From Thiohalobacter sp. (GTDB taxonomy: Bacteria; Pseudomonadota; Gammaproteobacteria; Thiohalobacterales; Thiohalobacteraceae), in assembly GCF_027000115.1 (NCBI RefSeq), contig NZ_JALTON010000023.1, positions 1-60,809 on the forward strand: a stretch of 60,809 bases of DNA, written 5' to 3'. The translations under genes and the position numbers were made by a program. Positions 53,543 through 60,809 of the stretch are shown here, in pieces (position 1 is the stretch's first letter; each line of letters opens with the position of its first letter). The notes beneath the pieces were generated by a model. That model worked only from the letters and a program-made list of their open reading frames with translations. It ran no database searches and was not told the DNA's origin.

Positions 53543-54829
53543 GTGGACGAGATCCCCCTGAGCGTGCTGTTCGGTGCCCTGCTGGTACTGATCCTGCTGT
53601 CGGCCTTCTTCTCCGGGTCGGAGACGGGGCTGATGACGCTCAACCGCTACCGTCTCCGCCACCTGGCCCGCGACGGACACCGGGGGGCGCAGCGGGCACT
53701 GCGGCTCCTGGAGCGCCCCGACCGGCTGATCGGCCTGATCCTGCTGGGCAACAACTTCGTCAACATTCTTGCCTCGTCGCTGTCCACCATCATCGCGCTG
53801 CGCCTGCTGGGCGAGGCCGGCATCGCCATCGCCGCCGGTCTGCTCACCCTGGTGATCCTGATCTTCGCGGAAGTGGCGCCCAAGACCCTGGCTGCGCTGG
53901 CCCCGGAACGCATCGCCTTCCCGGCAGCCTTCGTCTACGGTCCGCTACTGAAACTGCTGTATCCGCTGGTCTGGGCGGTAAACATGGTGGCCAACGCCCT
54001 GCTGCGCCTGATTGGCCTGCGTCCCGAGGAAAGCACCAACGACTCGCTCTCGCGCGAGGAACTGCGCACCGTCGTACTGGAAGCCGGCGCCATGATTCCC
54101 AAGCAGCACAAGAGCATGCTGCTGAACCTCATCAACCTCGAGGAAATCGCGGTGGAGGACATCATGATCCCCCGCAACGAGATCGTCGGCGTGGACCTGT
54201 CCGATGACATGGAAACCATCGAGAACCTGCTTGCCCACACCCACTATGCGCGCATGCCGGTATACGAGGAATCCATCGATCAGGTGATCGGCATCCTGCA
54301 CATGCGCAATGTACTGCCACTGCTGCGCCGCGGAGAACTGACACACGAGAATCTGCGCAAGGTACTGCGCGAACCCTACTTCGTGCCCGAGGGCACACCG
54401 CTCACCCGCCAGCTTCTGAACTTCCAGCACGAACAGCGCCGTACCGGGCTGGTGGTCGACGAGTATGGCGACATCCTCGGCATGATCACCCTGGAAGACA
54501 TCCTCGAGGAAATCGTCGGCGAATTCACCACCGACCCCTCCGAGCTGACGCGTGGCGTGGTTTGCACCGATGATGGCGCCTTTCTGGTCGACGGCACCGC
54601 CAGCATCCGCGAACTCAACCGGAAGCTGAAGCTGACGCTGCCGACCGACGGCCCGAACACCCTCAACGGACTTATACTGGAGCACATGGAGACCATTCCC
54701 GAGCCGGGCACCAGCCTGCTGCTCGCCGGCCATCCGGTCGAGATCGTGCACATCAAGGACAATGTGGTCCGCACGGCCAAGATCTATCCCAAGCTGGAGG
54801 GACGGCAACCGTCCGAAACCGCGCACTGA
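53543..54829 (+). CDS. CorB/YfjD-like DUF21-CBS domain membrane protein
   Basis: A 428-residue protein: DUF21/CNNM transmembrane domain with about four membrane segments (FFSGSETGLMTLNRYRLR and GNNFVNILASSL), a tandem CBS pair (MIPRNEIVGVDL through LVVDEYGDILGMITLEDIL) and a C-terminal CorC/HlyC domain (TLNGLILEHMETIPEPG). Family members export magnesium or sodium-coupled divalent cations. The GTG start is supported by GGAG seven bases upstream. Confidence 0.92.
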   Translation: MDEIPLSVLFGALLVLILLSAFFSGSETGLMTLNRYRLRHLARDGHRGAQRALRLLERPDRLIGLILLGNNFVNILASSLSTIIALRLLGEAGIAIAAGLLTLVILIFAEVAPKTLAALAPERIAFPAAFVYGPLLKLLYPLVWAVNMVANALLRLIGLRPEESTNDSLSREELRTVVLEAGAMIPKQHKSMLLNLINLEEIAVEDIMIPRNEIVGVDLSDDMETIENLLAHTHYARMPVYEESIDQVIGILHMRNVLPLLRRGELTHENLRKVLREPYFVPEGTPLTRQLLNFQHEQRRTGLVVDEYGDILGMITLEDILEEIVGEFTTDPSELTRGVVCTDDGAFLVDGTASIRELNRKLKLTLPTDGPNTLNGLILEHMETIPEPGTSLLLAGHPVEIVHIKDNVVRTAKIYPKLEGRQPSETAH

Positions 54830-55146
54830 TACGGCGCAGCCGCCATGCGTCTCCGCAGACCGTGATTCGCTGACCGCCTTGCCGGACCCGCCGAACATGA
54901 CCGGCATCACAAGTCGCGACCACCAACACGATGAACCCCCTCAATAAATCGCTGACCATGCCGATTTCGTCCTTAGCCCGCTTCCGCCCTGGTGCAATAG
55001 CGGGCCAGCGGCGGGCCTGCATTGGGTGCCTGCTCGCCTATACTCGGAGCAGACGGCCGTCCGTCTGTGTCCGGATGGGGACACCTTTTAAATTCAATCA
55101 GTTGCTGCAGAACAGCGGCAGCCGAGAACACGGAACCCAGGTATCC
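54830..55146. other. Intergenic region upstream of the FHA-PilZ gene
   Basis: A 317-base gap. It contains a small hairpin repeat (54977-55004, CCCGCT/AGCGGG) related to one at 41848, a -10 box TATACT at 55039-55044 and an inverted repeat CAGACGG-ccgt-CCGTCTG at 55050-55067 over the predicted start site. No gene was found. Confidence 0.55.
55039..55067 (+). promoter_or_regulatory. Promoter and operator candidate for the FHA-PilZ gene
   Basis: TATACT (55039-55044) is followed by a perfect 7-bp dyad (55050-55056 and 55061-55067) that would cover the +1 position, a typical repressor location. The -35 is weak. Confidence 0.4.
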
Positions 55147-56133
55147 ATGGCCAAGCTCACCCTGTCATTCCGGGACAAGAAGCTGAAGATCTACCCCCTC
55201 ACCGGGCGCGATCTGCATGTCGGCCGGGATCCCGCCTGCGGCATCCACATCGACAGTCTTGCGGTAGCACCCGAACAGCTCGTGCTGCGGCGCGACGAGC
55301 ATGGCTACCGCGTCGAGCCGGCACCGGGCATCGAGGCGGTGATGGTCAACAACGAGCGCTTCGAATCGCGGCTGCTGCGTGATGGTGACCGCATTCAGGT
55401 CGGCAAGCACCAGCTCACCTATACCGAGGACGAGGCCACCTTTGCCGCGCTGTTCGACACCCGCCCGCGACGGGCCACGCCCGAGGGCTGGCTGCAGATC
55501 ATGAGCGGTTCCCATCTCGGCCGCACCATCCGCCTGAACCGCGCCCTCACCCGCGTGGGCAAGACGGGGAAGCGCTCGGCCATGATCGCGCGGCGTGACC
55601 ACGGCTACTTCATTTCCCACCTGGAAGGCGATGCCCCGCCCGAAGTCAACGGCGAATCCATCGGCAACCAGACGCGCAAGCTGGCCGACGGTGACGAGAT
55701 CCGCCTGGGCAAGCTGGTCCTGAACTTCTTTTTGGAGAAGGACGAATCCGGGCAGGCCGCGCCCGAGCCCATACCGGCCGGCGAGCGCGAGCAGCGCCGC
55801 TTCAGCCGTATCCCCTTCGACACTCATGCCGTGCTGGCCGACGACAGTCATCGCTGGGAGTCGAGACTGCTCGACCTGTCACTCAAGGGTGCGCTGATCG
55901 CCCTGCCCGAGAACTGGCAGGAAAACGCCGACGGCTGCTACCAGTTGCAGGTGGCACTGGACGAGCAGACGGTGATCCGCATGGACGTGCGCGTGTCGCA
56001 CATCGAGAACGAGCGTATGGGCCTCGAATGCATCGACATCGACCTCGACAGCATCACCCACCTGCGCCGTCTGGTCGAACTCAATCTCGCCGACGAACGG
56101 CTGCTGGAACGGGAACTGGCGGCGCTGGGATAG
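55147..56133 (+). CDS. FHA-FHA-PilZ signalling protein
   Basis: A 328-residue cytoplasmic protein. Two FHA-like modules (about 1-95 with HVGRDPACGIHIDSLAV, and 110-200 with LTRVGKTGKRSAMIARRD) precede a PilZ domain (about 212-320) with intact RxxxR (217-221, RRFSR) and DLSLKG (243-248). The PilZ should bind c-di-GMP. The FHA phosphothreonine-binding Ser/His residues are not clearly conserved, so phosphopeptide binding is uncertain. The ATG at 55147 begins at the FHA strand. It is convergent with radA. Confidence 0.85.
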   Translation: MAKLTLSFRDKKLKIYPLTGRDLHVGRDPACGIHIDSLAVAPEQLVLRRDEHGYRVEPAPGIEAVMVNNERFESRLLRDGDRIQVGKHQLTYTEDEATFAALFDTRPRRATPEGWLQIMSGSHLGRTIRLNRALTRVGKTGKRSAMIARRDHGYFISHLEGDAPPEVNGESIGNQTRKLADGDEIRLGKLVLNFFLEKDESGQAAPEPIPAGEREQRRFSRIPFDTHAVLADDSHRWESRLLDLSLKGALIALPENWQENADGCYQLQVALDEQTVIRMDVRVSHIENERMGLECIDIDLDSITHLRRLVELNLADERLLERELAALG

Positions 56134-56163
56134 CGCCTGGCTGTATTCGGTACTCGGTGAGAA

Positions 56164-56345
56164 AGAGCGCCACGGAATCCACTGAATCCACGGAAAGGGG
56201 ATTGGTCGGTTCGTGGGGCACCACGCTGTTCCGAGGCCCTGGATTCTCCGCCGCGACAAGGGTTCGAACCCGTAGGGTGCACCATGCGCACTTTTCGCCC
56301 CATCCCTTTTCCTTTCCGTGGATTCAGTGGATTCCGTGGCGCTCT
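56164..56345. repeat. 182-bp element with perfect 33-bp terminal inverted repeats
   Basis: The left arm (56164-56196) and right arm (56313-56345) are exact reverse complements. Each contains a duplicated half, ATCCACTGAATCCACGG-like. The interior holds a GTAGGGTGCACCATGCGCAC motif like common proteobacterial intergenic repeats and a short tRNA T-loop-like GGTTCGAACCC. It has no coding capacity. It looks like a MITE, and lies between the convergent FHA-PilZ and radA genes, where it may act as a terminator. Confidence 0.75.
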
Positions 56346-56350
56346 ACTTG

Positions 56351-57706
56351 TTAGACCCGCTCCATCACCTCGGCCAGGCGCTTGACGGGGGTAATGTCCA
56401 TCCCGGGGATGCCCTTGCGGGGGACGTTGGCTGCCGGCACGATGGCCTGGCGAAAGCCGTGCTTGGCGGCCTCGCGCAGGCGCTCCTCGCCGTTGGGCAC
56501 CGGGCGCACCTCGCCGGCCAGCCCAACCTCGCCGAAGGCAATGAGGTCGGTCGGCAGCGGCCGGTCGCGGAAGCTGGACAGCACCGCCAGCAGCACGGCG
56601 AGGTCGGCCGCCGTCTCGGCGACGCGCACGCCACCGACCACGTTCACGAACACGTCCTGATCCCCCACCATCACCCCGCCATGCCGGGCGAGCACGGCCA
56701 GCAGCATGGACAGCCGGTTCTGCTCCAGGCCCAGGGTCACTCGGCGTGGATTGGACAGATGGCTTTCCGCCACCAGTGCCTGGACTTCCACCAGCAGCGG
56801 CCGGGTACCCTCGCGAGTGACCATGATGACGCTGCCGGGCACCGGGCTGTCGTGGCGGGACAGAAAGATGGCCGAGGGATTGGCGACCTCGCGCAAGCCT
56901 GTCTCGGTCATGGCGAACACGCCCAGCTCGTTGACCGCACCGAAGCGGTTCTTGATGGCACGGATGACCCGGTAGCGTCCACCGGGATCGCCTTCGAAGT
57001 AGAGCACGGTGTCGACCATGTGCTCCAGCACCCGCGGACCGGCCAGGGTCCCCTCCTTGGTGACATGGCCGACCAGGAACAGGGCCGTCTGCGACTGCTT
57101 GGCGAAGCGCACCAGCCGGGCTGCGGCTTCGCGCACCTGGGCCACCGAACCCGGGGCCGACTGTAACTGTTCGGTGAACACCGTCTGGATGGAATCCACC
57201 ACCAGCACCCGCGGCCGTTCGCGCGCGGCCAGCTCGAGCACGGCCTCGACCCGGGTTTCCGCCAGCAGCGACAGATCGTCAGCCGCCAGGCCGAGCCGCC
57301 GGGCACGCATCGCGACCTGCTCGGGCGATTCCTCGCCAGTGACATAGAGCACGCCCAGCCGGCCTGTGAGCGCCGCCAGGGTCTGCAGCAGCAGAGTGGA
57401 CTTGCCGATGCCCGGATCGCCACCGAGCAAAACCGCTGATCCGGCCACCAGGCCGCCGCCCAGCACCCGGTCCAGTTCCCCGAGCCCCGTAGCCTCGCGC
57501 GTTTCCTCGCCCGGCGCCACCTCGCCCAGCGCTCGCACCGCGCTGCGGGCGCCGGCATAACCGGCGAAGCGCCCCTCGCCGCCCACTGCCGTCGCCACCG
57601 CCTCGACCAGCGTGTTCCAAGCCCCGCAATCCGGGCACTGCCCCGCCCACTTGGGCGACTGCGCCCCGCAGGCGCTGCAGTTGTACAGGGTCTTCACCTT
57701 GGCCAT
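56351..57706 (-). CDS. radA: DNA repair protein RadA
   Basis: A 451-residue RadA. N-terminal zinc finger (YNCSACGAQSPKWAGQCPDC), RecA-like ATPase with Walker A GGDPGIGKST, the RadA signature KNRFGAVNELG, and a C-terminal Lon-like domain. It is a branch-migration helicase that processes recombination intermediates. Its stop codon lies five bases from the 33-bp inverted repeat of the adjacent element. Confidence 0.97.
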   Translation of the reverse strand: MAKVKTLYNCSACGAQSPKWAGQCPDCGAWNTLVEAVATAVGGEGRFAGYAGARSAVRALGEVAPGEETREATGLGELDRVLGGGLVAGSAVLLGGDPGIGKSTLLLQTLAALTGRLGVLYVTGEESPEQVAMRARRLGLAADDLSLLAETRVEAVLELAARERPRVLVVDSIQTVFTEQLQSAPGSVAQVREAAARLVRFAKQSQTALFLVGHVTKEGTLAGPRVLEHMVDTVLYFEGDPGGRYRVIRAIKNRFGAVNELGVFAMTETGLREVANPSAIFLSRHDSPVPGSVIMVTREGTRPLLVEVQALVAESHLSNPRRVTLGLEQNRLSMLLAVLARHGGVMVGDQDVFVNVVGGVRVAETAADLAVLLAVLSSFRDRPLPTDLIAFGEVGLAGEVRPVPNGEERLREAAKHGFRQAIVPAANVPRKGIPGMDITPVKRLAEVMERV

Positions 57707-57789
57707 GGCGCCTATCCTACCTCAGCACCCGTCCGCGTGCGTCATACACCATACAGCCCCGTCTGTTGGGCACCTGAGGTGGATCCCGA

Positions 57790-57922
57790 AACCGGGCATG
57801 CTGCCAACTTAACAAGAGTTTGTTTGTGTCGGGTCGGGATAGGGGCGGTCAGGACACCTGACCGAGCCCCTCCCACACCGCCCGGCATGCGGGTCCGTAC
57901 CGGGCGGTTCGGTAAGTTGAGG
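57790..57922 (-). mobile_element. Group II intron 3' RNA segment (remnant)
   Basis: Directly after the maturase stop on the minus strand, the RNA has the typical hairpin ACCGCCCGG ... CCGGGCGGT enclosing TACGGACCCGCATG, then GTGTGGGAGGGG. This pattern follows the reverse-transcriptase ORF in many bacterial group II introns. The left boundary is approximate. Confidence 0.6.
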
Positions 57923-58042
57923 TCATGAGAGCCGAGGCACACCCAGCCGGTCGAAGAAGGCGATCGGCATGACGGCGTTCAGCAGGTAGCGGCTGTTACG
58001 CCACCACCGCCGGCTGTTCGCCGCAATGCCCGCCGGATCTAC
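57923..58042 (-). pseudogene. Group II intron reverse transcriptase/maturase, C-terminal fragment
   Basis: Forty codons at the end of an intron-encoded protein remain: AGIAANSRRWWRNSRYLLNA, then MPIAFFDRLGVPRLS and stop. The RRWWRNS and FFDRLGVPRLS signatures are typical of the maturase/X-D/En end of group II intron proteins. Upstream sequence is unrelated, so the reverse transcriptase domains are lost and no mobility is expected. Confidence 0.72.
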
Positions 58043-58260
58043 ACCGCTTCGCCTTGGCCACGAGCGCTTCGCGGTTTTTGGCCCGCTCGCCCTACCCGGC
58101 AGTGCCTTGTATCCGGTTCCTGTTCGTCGGCTCGCGGTTTACGCCCCACGCCTCCTCCCCACGGTCAGTCACCCTCCCGCAGTTGCGCTTCGCTTCACTC
58201 GCCGTGACCAGCTCGTGGCGGGACTTGCACCCGCAGGGGTGCGCCCATGCTGGGCGCACC

Positions 58261-58287
58261 AAAAAAAGCGGCGCTTGCGCGCCGCTT
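58261..58287 (-). terminator. Intrinsic terminator of the 5'-nucleotidase gene
   Basis: On the minus strand AAGCGGCGC, loop GCAA, GCGCCGCTT (arms 58266-58274 and 58279-58287) is followed by a run of T (complement of 58261-58267). It lies 50 bases beyond the stop codon. Confidence 0.85.
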
Positions 58288-58337
58288 CCAGAGGGCCCTT
58301 GCCGAAGACATGGGCCGTTTCACGTGGCCGGTTTCCC

Positions 58338-60449
58338 TCAGTCGTTCAGCAGGCCATAGTAGAACTTCGGGCCCGCCCCTTCTGGCGGCTGGATGAGGGT
58401 GGGATCGATCTCGGAGACCGGGGCCGGCACCGGCGGGTTTCCGGCCTGGGTCGAATCCACCGTCTGCACCCGGCCGACCGCCACCCTGTCGCCCGTCACC
58501 GTGCGGCCGGGCAGGCTGTCGAGGTAGAGGCGCATCAGGTGCACGGCGTGCACGAAGCGGTCCGGCGCCACCTGCTTCACCCGCGGGCCGTTGACAATGC
58601 CTTCGCTGTTGAGCGGCGGCACCAGGCTGATGCCGCTGCGGTAGTCGTCGGCGTCGGCGAGTTCAAAGAACATGTGGTTGGTGCCACCGCTGGTGCGGCA
58701 GATGCGGTCCAGTGCCTCGCCGTGTGGGAAGCAGGAAGCGAACAGGTAGCGCTTGCTGGGGTCGAGCTTCACCCCGCCGATGGTGGTTTCCACGATGCGC
58801 CCGCCGGAGCTGCTGAAAGGCCGGTTGTCCAGATCGATCTTCTGGGTCATGTTGGCCATACCCACGTACCAGCCGCCACGCTGCAAGAAGGGGTTGCGGT
58901 CATACACGGCGGTGAGCACGGTTTCCATGCTGTCCAGGATGGATTTGCCGGAGAACTCGGCCACGGCTACGGCCGGCGTGATGGGGAACAGGGTGTAGAG
59001 ATCACGCAGGGTGATGTCGCCAGGGTTGCGGCCATCGCGGAAGCCCTGGCCGGGGGCGACCACGTCGGCCGAGAGAATGGCGTGGCCGAAGCGGAAGCCG
59101 TTGGTCATGGACAGGTCCACGCCGGTGGGGACAACGGTGTTGGCGACGTTGAAGATGGCGTCGGCGATGAAGTTGTTGATCTCGTCCTCCAGCGCATTGC
59201 CGCGGTGCAGTATCACTTCGGTGTGTCCGACCACTGTGTCCAGGCTCTCGGTGAGCTGCAGGCCGCGGGTGGTGATGTCGCCACAGTCGTTGCCGGGGCA
59301 GTAGCCGCCGGGCATGAAGGTGTGGCGCACCACCGTGTCACCGATGAAGGGCGCCTCAGCGTGGTCCACCAGGGCCTTGATCTCGGGATCCTCCGGTACT
59401 TCGTCGTCCACGGGGATGGCATTCCATTCGAAGCCGGTCACCTGGCCGCCGCGCACGACCAGATCGAGCCGCCCGAGGAAGAGATCCTCGGTGGTCTCGA
59501 CCACCACGGTCTCATCGTGCTCCAGGTAGTGCACGCGGCGGGGCGCCTTGGGCCGGATGCGGTGTTCATCGGCCACCAGGGCATTCAGGGTGACTTCGTG
59601 GGTGTGGGCGGAGAGCACCACATCCACATCCTCGAAGCGGCGGCCGATCTCCAGATTCTGGGCCAGGCCGAGTTCCGACTGGACCACGATCACCGTGGCG
59701 CCCTGCATCTTGGCCTCTTCGATAATACCCGGCAGTTCCTGGATGCCCTGGGTGAAACGCAGGCCGATGTTGAACACCTTGGGTTGCTGCGGGACGATGG
59801 CAGCGGTGATGCCGATCACGGCCACCCGCACCCCGTCCACGTCGAAGAGCTTGTAGGGCGGCAACACCCGCTTGTTGTGGAGCTGCGGTGGCAGCGGGGC
59901 GCTGTCCGCGTCGTTGTACAGGTTGATGGCGATGGTGGGGAAGGCCGCCGGCGTCACCCCCGGGCCGTCATAGGCGTCTGCCATGACCCGGATGTTGGCG
60001 GGCAGCGGCGGCTTGGGCCCGAAACTGGCGAAGCGGTTGCGGAACACGGCGGGGCCATAGCCGAACTCCCAGTTGCCGGGGGTGTAGGCGTCGATGCCCA
60101 TGGCATTCAGGGCTGGCATGATGGCATCGCCCACGGTGAACATGACCTCGGGCGTCCCGTGCACCGTGTCGCCCACGGCGAGCAGCAGACTCGCCGGGTT
60201 GTCGGCGCGGATTTCGTCGATCAGGGTCTTGGCCTTGGCCAGACCGCCGCCCTGGGTCACGTAGCGCTCGCCGTCGGCCGTCTTTAGGATGCCGGCATGG
60301 GGCACCAGATTGCCATGCACGTCGGATAGCTGGATCAGGGTGATGGTCTTGCCGTGGTGCGGGCCGGCCTGCGCCTGCAGGCCCAGCAGGGCCAGGCTCA
60401 TCGCCAACGCGGCCGCGCCCAGGCGGCTCGTCAGATTGCTGGATTTCAT
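58338..60449 (-). CDS. Secreted 5'-nucleotidase/SoxB-like metallophosphoesterase
   Basis: A 703-residue exported protein with a signal peptide (LGAAALAMSLALLGLQAQA). Residues 34-330 form a metallophosphoesterase: LSDVHGN (Asp43, His45), AVGDTVHG (Asp94) and SAHTHE. The usual GNHE motif reads GNWEFGYG with Trp127 instead of the catalytic His; I recall a Trp at this position in SoxB. The C-terminal 5'-nucleotidase domain (about 390-620) includes MTNGFRFG. It may be a nucleotidase-like or thiosulfohydrolase-like enzyme. It has no other sox genes nearby. GGAGGAG is well spaced before the ATG. Confidence 0.85.
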   Translation of the reverse strand: MKSSNLTSRLGAAALAMSLALLGLQAQAGPHHGKTITLIQLSDVHGNLVPHAGILKTADGERYVTQGGGLAKAKTLIDEIRADNPASLLLAVGDTVHGTPEVMFTVGDAIMPALNAMGIDAYTPGNWEFGYGPAVFRNRFASFGPKPPLPANIRVMADAYDGPGVTPAAFPTIAINLYNDADSAPLPPQLHNKRVLPPYKLFDVDGVRVAVIGITAAIVPQQPKVFNIGLRFTQGIQELPGIIEEAKMQGATVIVVQSELGLAQNLEIGRRFEDVDVVLSAHTHEVTLNALVADEHRIRPKAPRRVHYLEHDETVVVETTEDLFLGRLDLVVRGGQVTGFEWNAIPVDDEVPEDPEIKALVDHAEAPFIGDTVVRHTFMPGGYCPGNDCGDITTRGLQLTESLDTVVGHTEVILHRGNALEDEINNFIADAIFNVANTVVPTGVDLSMTNGFRFGHAILSADVVAPGQGFRDGRNPGDITLRDLYTLFPITPAVAVAEFSGKSILDSMETVLTAVYDRNPFLQRGGWYVGMANMTQKIDLDNRPFSSSGGRIVETTIGGVKLDPSKRYLFASCFPHGEALDRICRTSGGTNHMFFELADADDYRSGISLVPPLNSEGIVNGPRVKQVAPDRFVHAVHLMRLYLDSLPGRTVTGDRVAVGRVQTVDSTQAGNPPVPAPVSEIDPTLIQPPEGAGPKFYYGLLND

Positions 60450-60481
60450 CTTGTTCTCCTCCGATGCCTCGAATGCTCCAG

Positions 60482-60497
60482 CGGCGGTTGGCCGCCG
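60482..60497. promoter_or_regulatory. GC hairpin in the 5'-nucleotidase leader
   Basis: CGGCGG, loop TTGG, CCGCCG: a 6-bp dyad about 33 bases upstream of the start. It has no T-tract. Role unknown. Confidence 0.3.
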
Positions 60498-60573
60498 GAT
60501 TCCAGAGTAGAACTGGGGACGGGAGGCAGGAATAGGGAAAATCCTGATGCGGCCTCGGCAGAATGCCGATTTC

Positions 60574-60809
60574 TCAGGGGGAAACGATGCCCAGGCGGAT
60601 CGCCATGCGGGTGAGTTCGGAGGCGTTGCTCACGCCCAGTTTCTGCTTGACCCGGGTGTTGTGGTGTCCGACTGTCTTGGGACTGACGTTCAGCAGCTCG
60701 GCGATGTCGTTGACCGACATGCCTTCGGCACGCAGCCGGAAGACCTCGAACTCCCGTGGAGAGAGATCGGCGATCAGGCGGTTGTCGTCGGAGGCCTTGC
60801 GCCCGACCA
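60574..60809 (-). CDS. LuxR/NarL-type response regulator, 3' part only
   Basis: The last about 78 codons of a gene running off the window. They encode a GerE/LuxR helix-turn-helix (LSPREFEVFRLRAEGMSV, DIAELLNVSPKTVGHHNT, VKQKLGVSNASELTRM), the output domain of NarL/FixJ response regulators. The receiver would lie beyond the edge. It is 124 bases upstream of the 5'-nucleotidase on the same strand, so regulation or co-transcription is possible. Confidence 0.85.
   Translation of the reverse strand, partial: VGRKASDDNRLIADLSPREFEVFRLRAEGMSVNDIAELLNVSPKTVGHHNTRVKQKLGVSNASELTRMAIRLGIVSP

Larger units (their letters stand above)
57707..58337. other. Gap carrying a group II intron 3' remnant
   Basis: A 631-base gap between radA and the 5'-nucleotidase gene. 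Its middle (about 57790-58042, minus strand) is the end of a group II intron: maturase C-terminus plus downstream intron RNA. The rest (58045-58260) is not recognisable as part of the intron. The terminator at 58261-58287 closes the downstream gene. Confidence 0.6.

Noticed and set aside
56240-56292. tRNA-like GGTTCGAACCC followed by a CCA-like end inside the inverted-repeat element
   Set aside because: The T-stem has mismatches and no acceptor, D or anticodon arms are found; it is probably chance or part of the repeat.
1-60809. CRISPR arrays, tRNA and rRNA genes, prophage modules
   Set aside because: No regularly spaced repeats, cloverleaf-like sequences, rRNA signatures or phage structural genes were seen on either strand.

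Overview
The window is a high-GC (roughly two-thirds G+C by eye), gene-dense chromosomal segment of a gammaproteobacterium. The ffh/rpsP-rimM-trmD-rplS ribosomal block, mutS next to fdxA, DsbC, XerD, HtpG with Hsp15, and a PEP-CTERM protein with a VPLPP..WLFGSG sorting tail point to the Chromatiales/Ectothiorhodospirales side of the class. This placement is inferred from gene content and order, not from a search. No prophage, CRISPR array, tRNA or rRNA gene was seen. Mobile DNA is limited to small inverted-repeat elements and one group II intron remnant.

Layout. (1) 10-1372, minus: PilZ protein, pncC and thpR, divergent from mutS (1490-4066). (2) 4189-13614, plus: a complete Wsp chemosensory operon in the order wspA-B-C-D-E-F-R, ending in a REC-GGDEF diguanylate cyclase. 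It is preceded by a textbook sigma-54 promoter and lies between mutS and fdxA. (3) 14043-20555: an AddB-like nuclease and an AddA-like helicase/nuclease, separated by an orphan minus-strand terminator. (4) 20663-23320: a CnoX-like thioredoxin-TPR protein, DsbC and XerD. (5) 23405-26227: one large ACP / fatty-acyl-AMP-ligase / PlsC fusion. (6) 26421-32145: SIMPL protein, mobA-mobB-moeA and a Lon paralogue. (7) 32360-38351, minus: thioredoxin, a diguanylate cyclase, an HDOD protein, and a MoxR ATPase with its VWA/metallopeptidase-like partner. (8) 38645-41318: a tandem pseudo-receiver protein and an isolated PEP-CTERM beta-helix protein with an elaborate upstream region. (9) 41875-51618, minus: ffh, then rpsP-rimM-trmD-rplS, a TPR protein, ogt, and htpG with a DsbA-like oxidoreductase, hslR and a Nudix hydrolase. 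A sigma-54 promoter and a terminator between rpsP and ffh bracket a likely small RNA on the other strand. (10) 51696-60809: MBL-fold phosphodiesterase-like gene, CcsA/YpjD, a CorB-like transporter, an FHA-FHA-PilZ protein, radA beside a 182-bp element with perfect 33-bp inverted repeats, a group II intron 3' remnant, a 5'-nucleotidase/SoxB-like secreted protein and the 3' end of a LuxR-type regulator.

How the parts fit. Cyclic-di-GMP is the recurring theme: WspR and a second GGDEF enzyme make it, and two PilZ proteins (one fused to FHA domains) should bind it. Two matches to the sigma-54 consensus with correct spacing, one for the wsp operon and one for the candidate small RNA with exposed GGA loops and A-rich tracts, suggest a link between nitrogen/carbon-type sigma-54 control and surface-attached growth. 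Heat-shock logic appears at htpG (a near-consensus sigma-32 promoter whose -35 box contains the ogt stop codon) and more weakly at lon. Starts were reassigned where Shine-Dalgarno sequences or family N-termini favoured a different codon.
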